From positions 1 to 12,065 of the forward strand of contig JAPLHG010000054.1 in NCBI GenBank assembly GCA_026389745.1: DNA of 12,065 bases, in the 5' to 3' direction. The first letter of the stretch is position 1. Each line of letters begins with the position of its first letter. Position numbers and translations under genes: made by a program. This DNA is from Chloroflexota bacterium. GTDB taxonomy: Bacteria; Chloroflexota; Dehalococcoidia; Dehalococcoidales; Fen-1064. Of the stretch, positions 12,064 to 12,065 are shown piece after piece. The notes below the pieces were generated by a model, which was not told the origin of the DNA, did no database searches, and saw only the letters and a program-made list of their open reading frames with translations.

Positions 12064-12065
12064 GA

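Noticed and set aside
11960..12065. tRNA, tmRNA or RNase P RNA
   Set aside because: No cloverleaf with GTTCRA arm, no GGGG(C/A)TGA tmRNA start and no conserved RNase P block is seen.

Overview
The window is bacterial: Shine-Dalgarno-type ribosome binding sites, sigma70-like promoters, closely packed genes and mixed ATG/GTG/TTG starts. Moderate base composition, the archaeal-style short GlmU and the FmdB-type zinc ribbon fit an environmental lineage such as Dehalococcoidia (Chloroflexota), but that placement is an inference from protein flavour only. The dominant theme is nucleotide-sugar supply for surface glycans.

Layout. (1) 1-3139, minus strand: a polysaccharide-assembly stretch with a GT2 glycosyltransferase cut by the window edge, a wreck in which the start of wecB (UDP-GlcNAc 2-epimerase) is joined to the end of an unrelated NAD-dependent epimerase, a DPM1-like GT2 enzyme, and an intact UDP-hexose 4-epimerase-like SDR carrying an odd in-frame repeat. 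(2) 3372-7858, minus strand: an intact hexosamine block in transcription order glmM-like, glmU-like, glmS. Together these can make glucosamine-6-P, then GlcN-1-P, then UDP-GlcNAc; glmS also has its own near-consensus promoter with a dyad at its start. (3) 7901-9391, minus strand: an eroded GDP-heptose block. Only the kinase hddA is intact; it is flanked by the tail of an hddC-like nucleotidyltransferase, a gmhA-like start and the tail of gmhB. (4) 9555-10860, plus strand: a HldE/TagD-type nucleotidylyltransferase and a frameshifted apt, each with a plausible promoter. (5) 11065-12065: a zinc-ribbon FmdB-like gene frameshifted at its second codon, overlapped by a MazF-type toxin-antitoxin pair (minus strand) with a promoter and a perfect 14-bp palindrome, then a strongly self-complementary non-coding segment running off the right edge.

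Taken together, the GlcNAc branch is kept while the ManNAc (wecB) and GDP-heptose branches look lost or broken. Five separate genes or remnants are each restored by one added base, most simply read as one base lost from a short homopolymer. That can be real decay or base-calling error, and it is the main uncertainty of the window. I found no CRISPR array, rRNA, tRNA or complete insertion sequence, and no clear new defence or mobile system.
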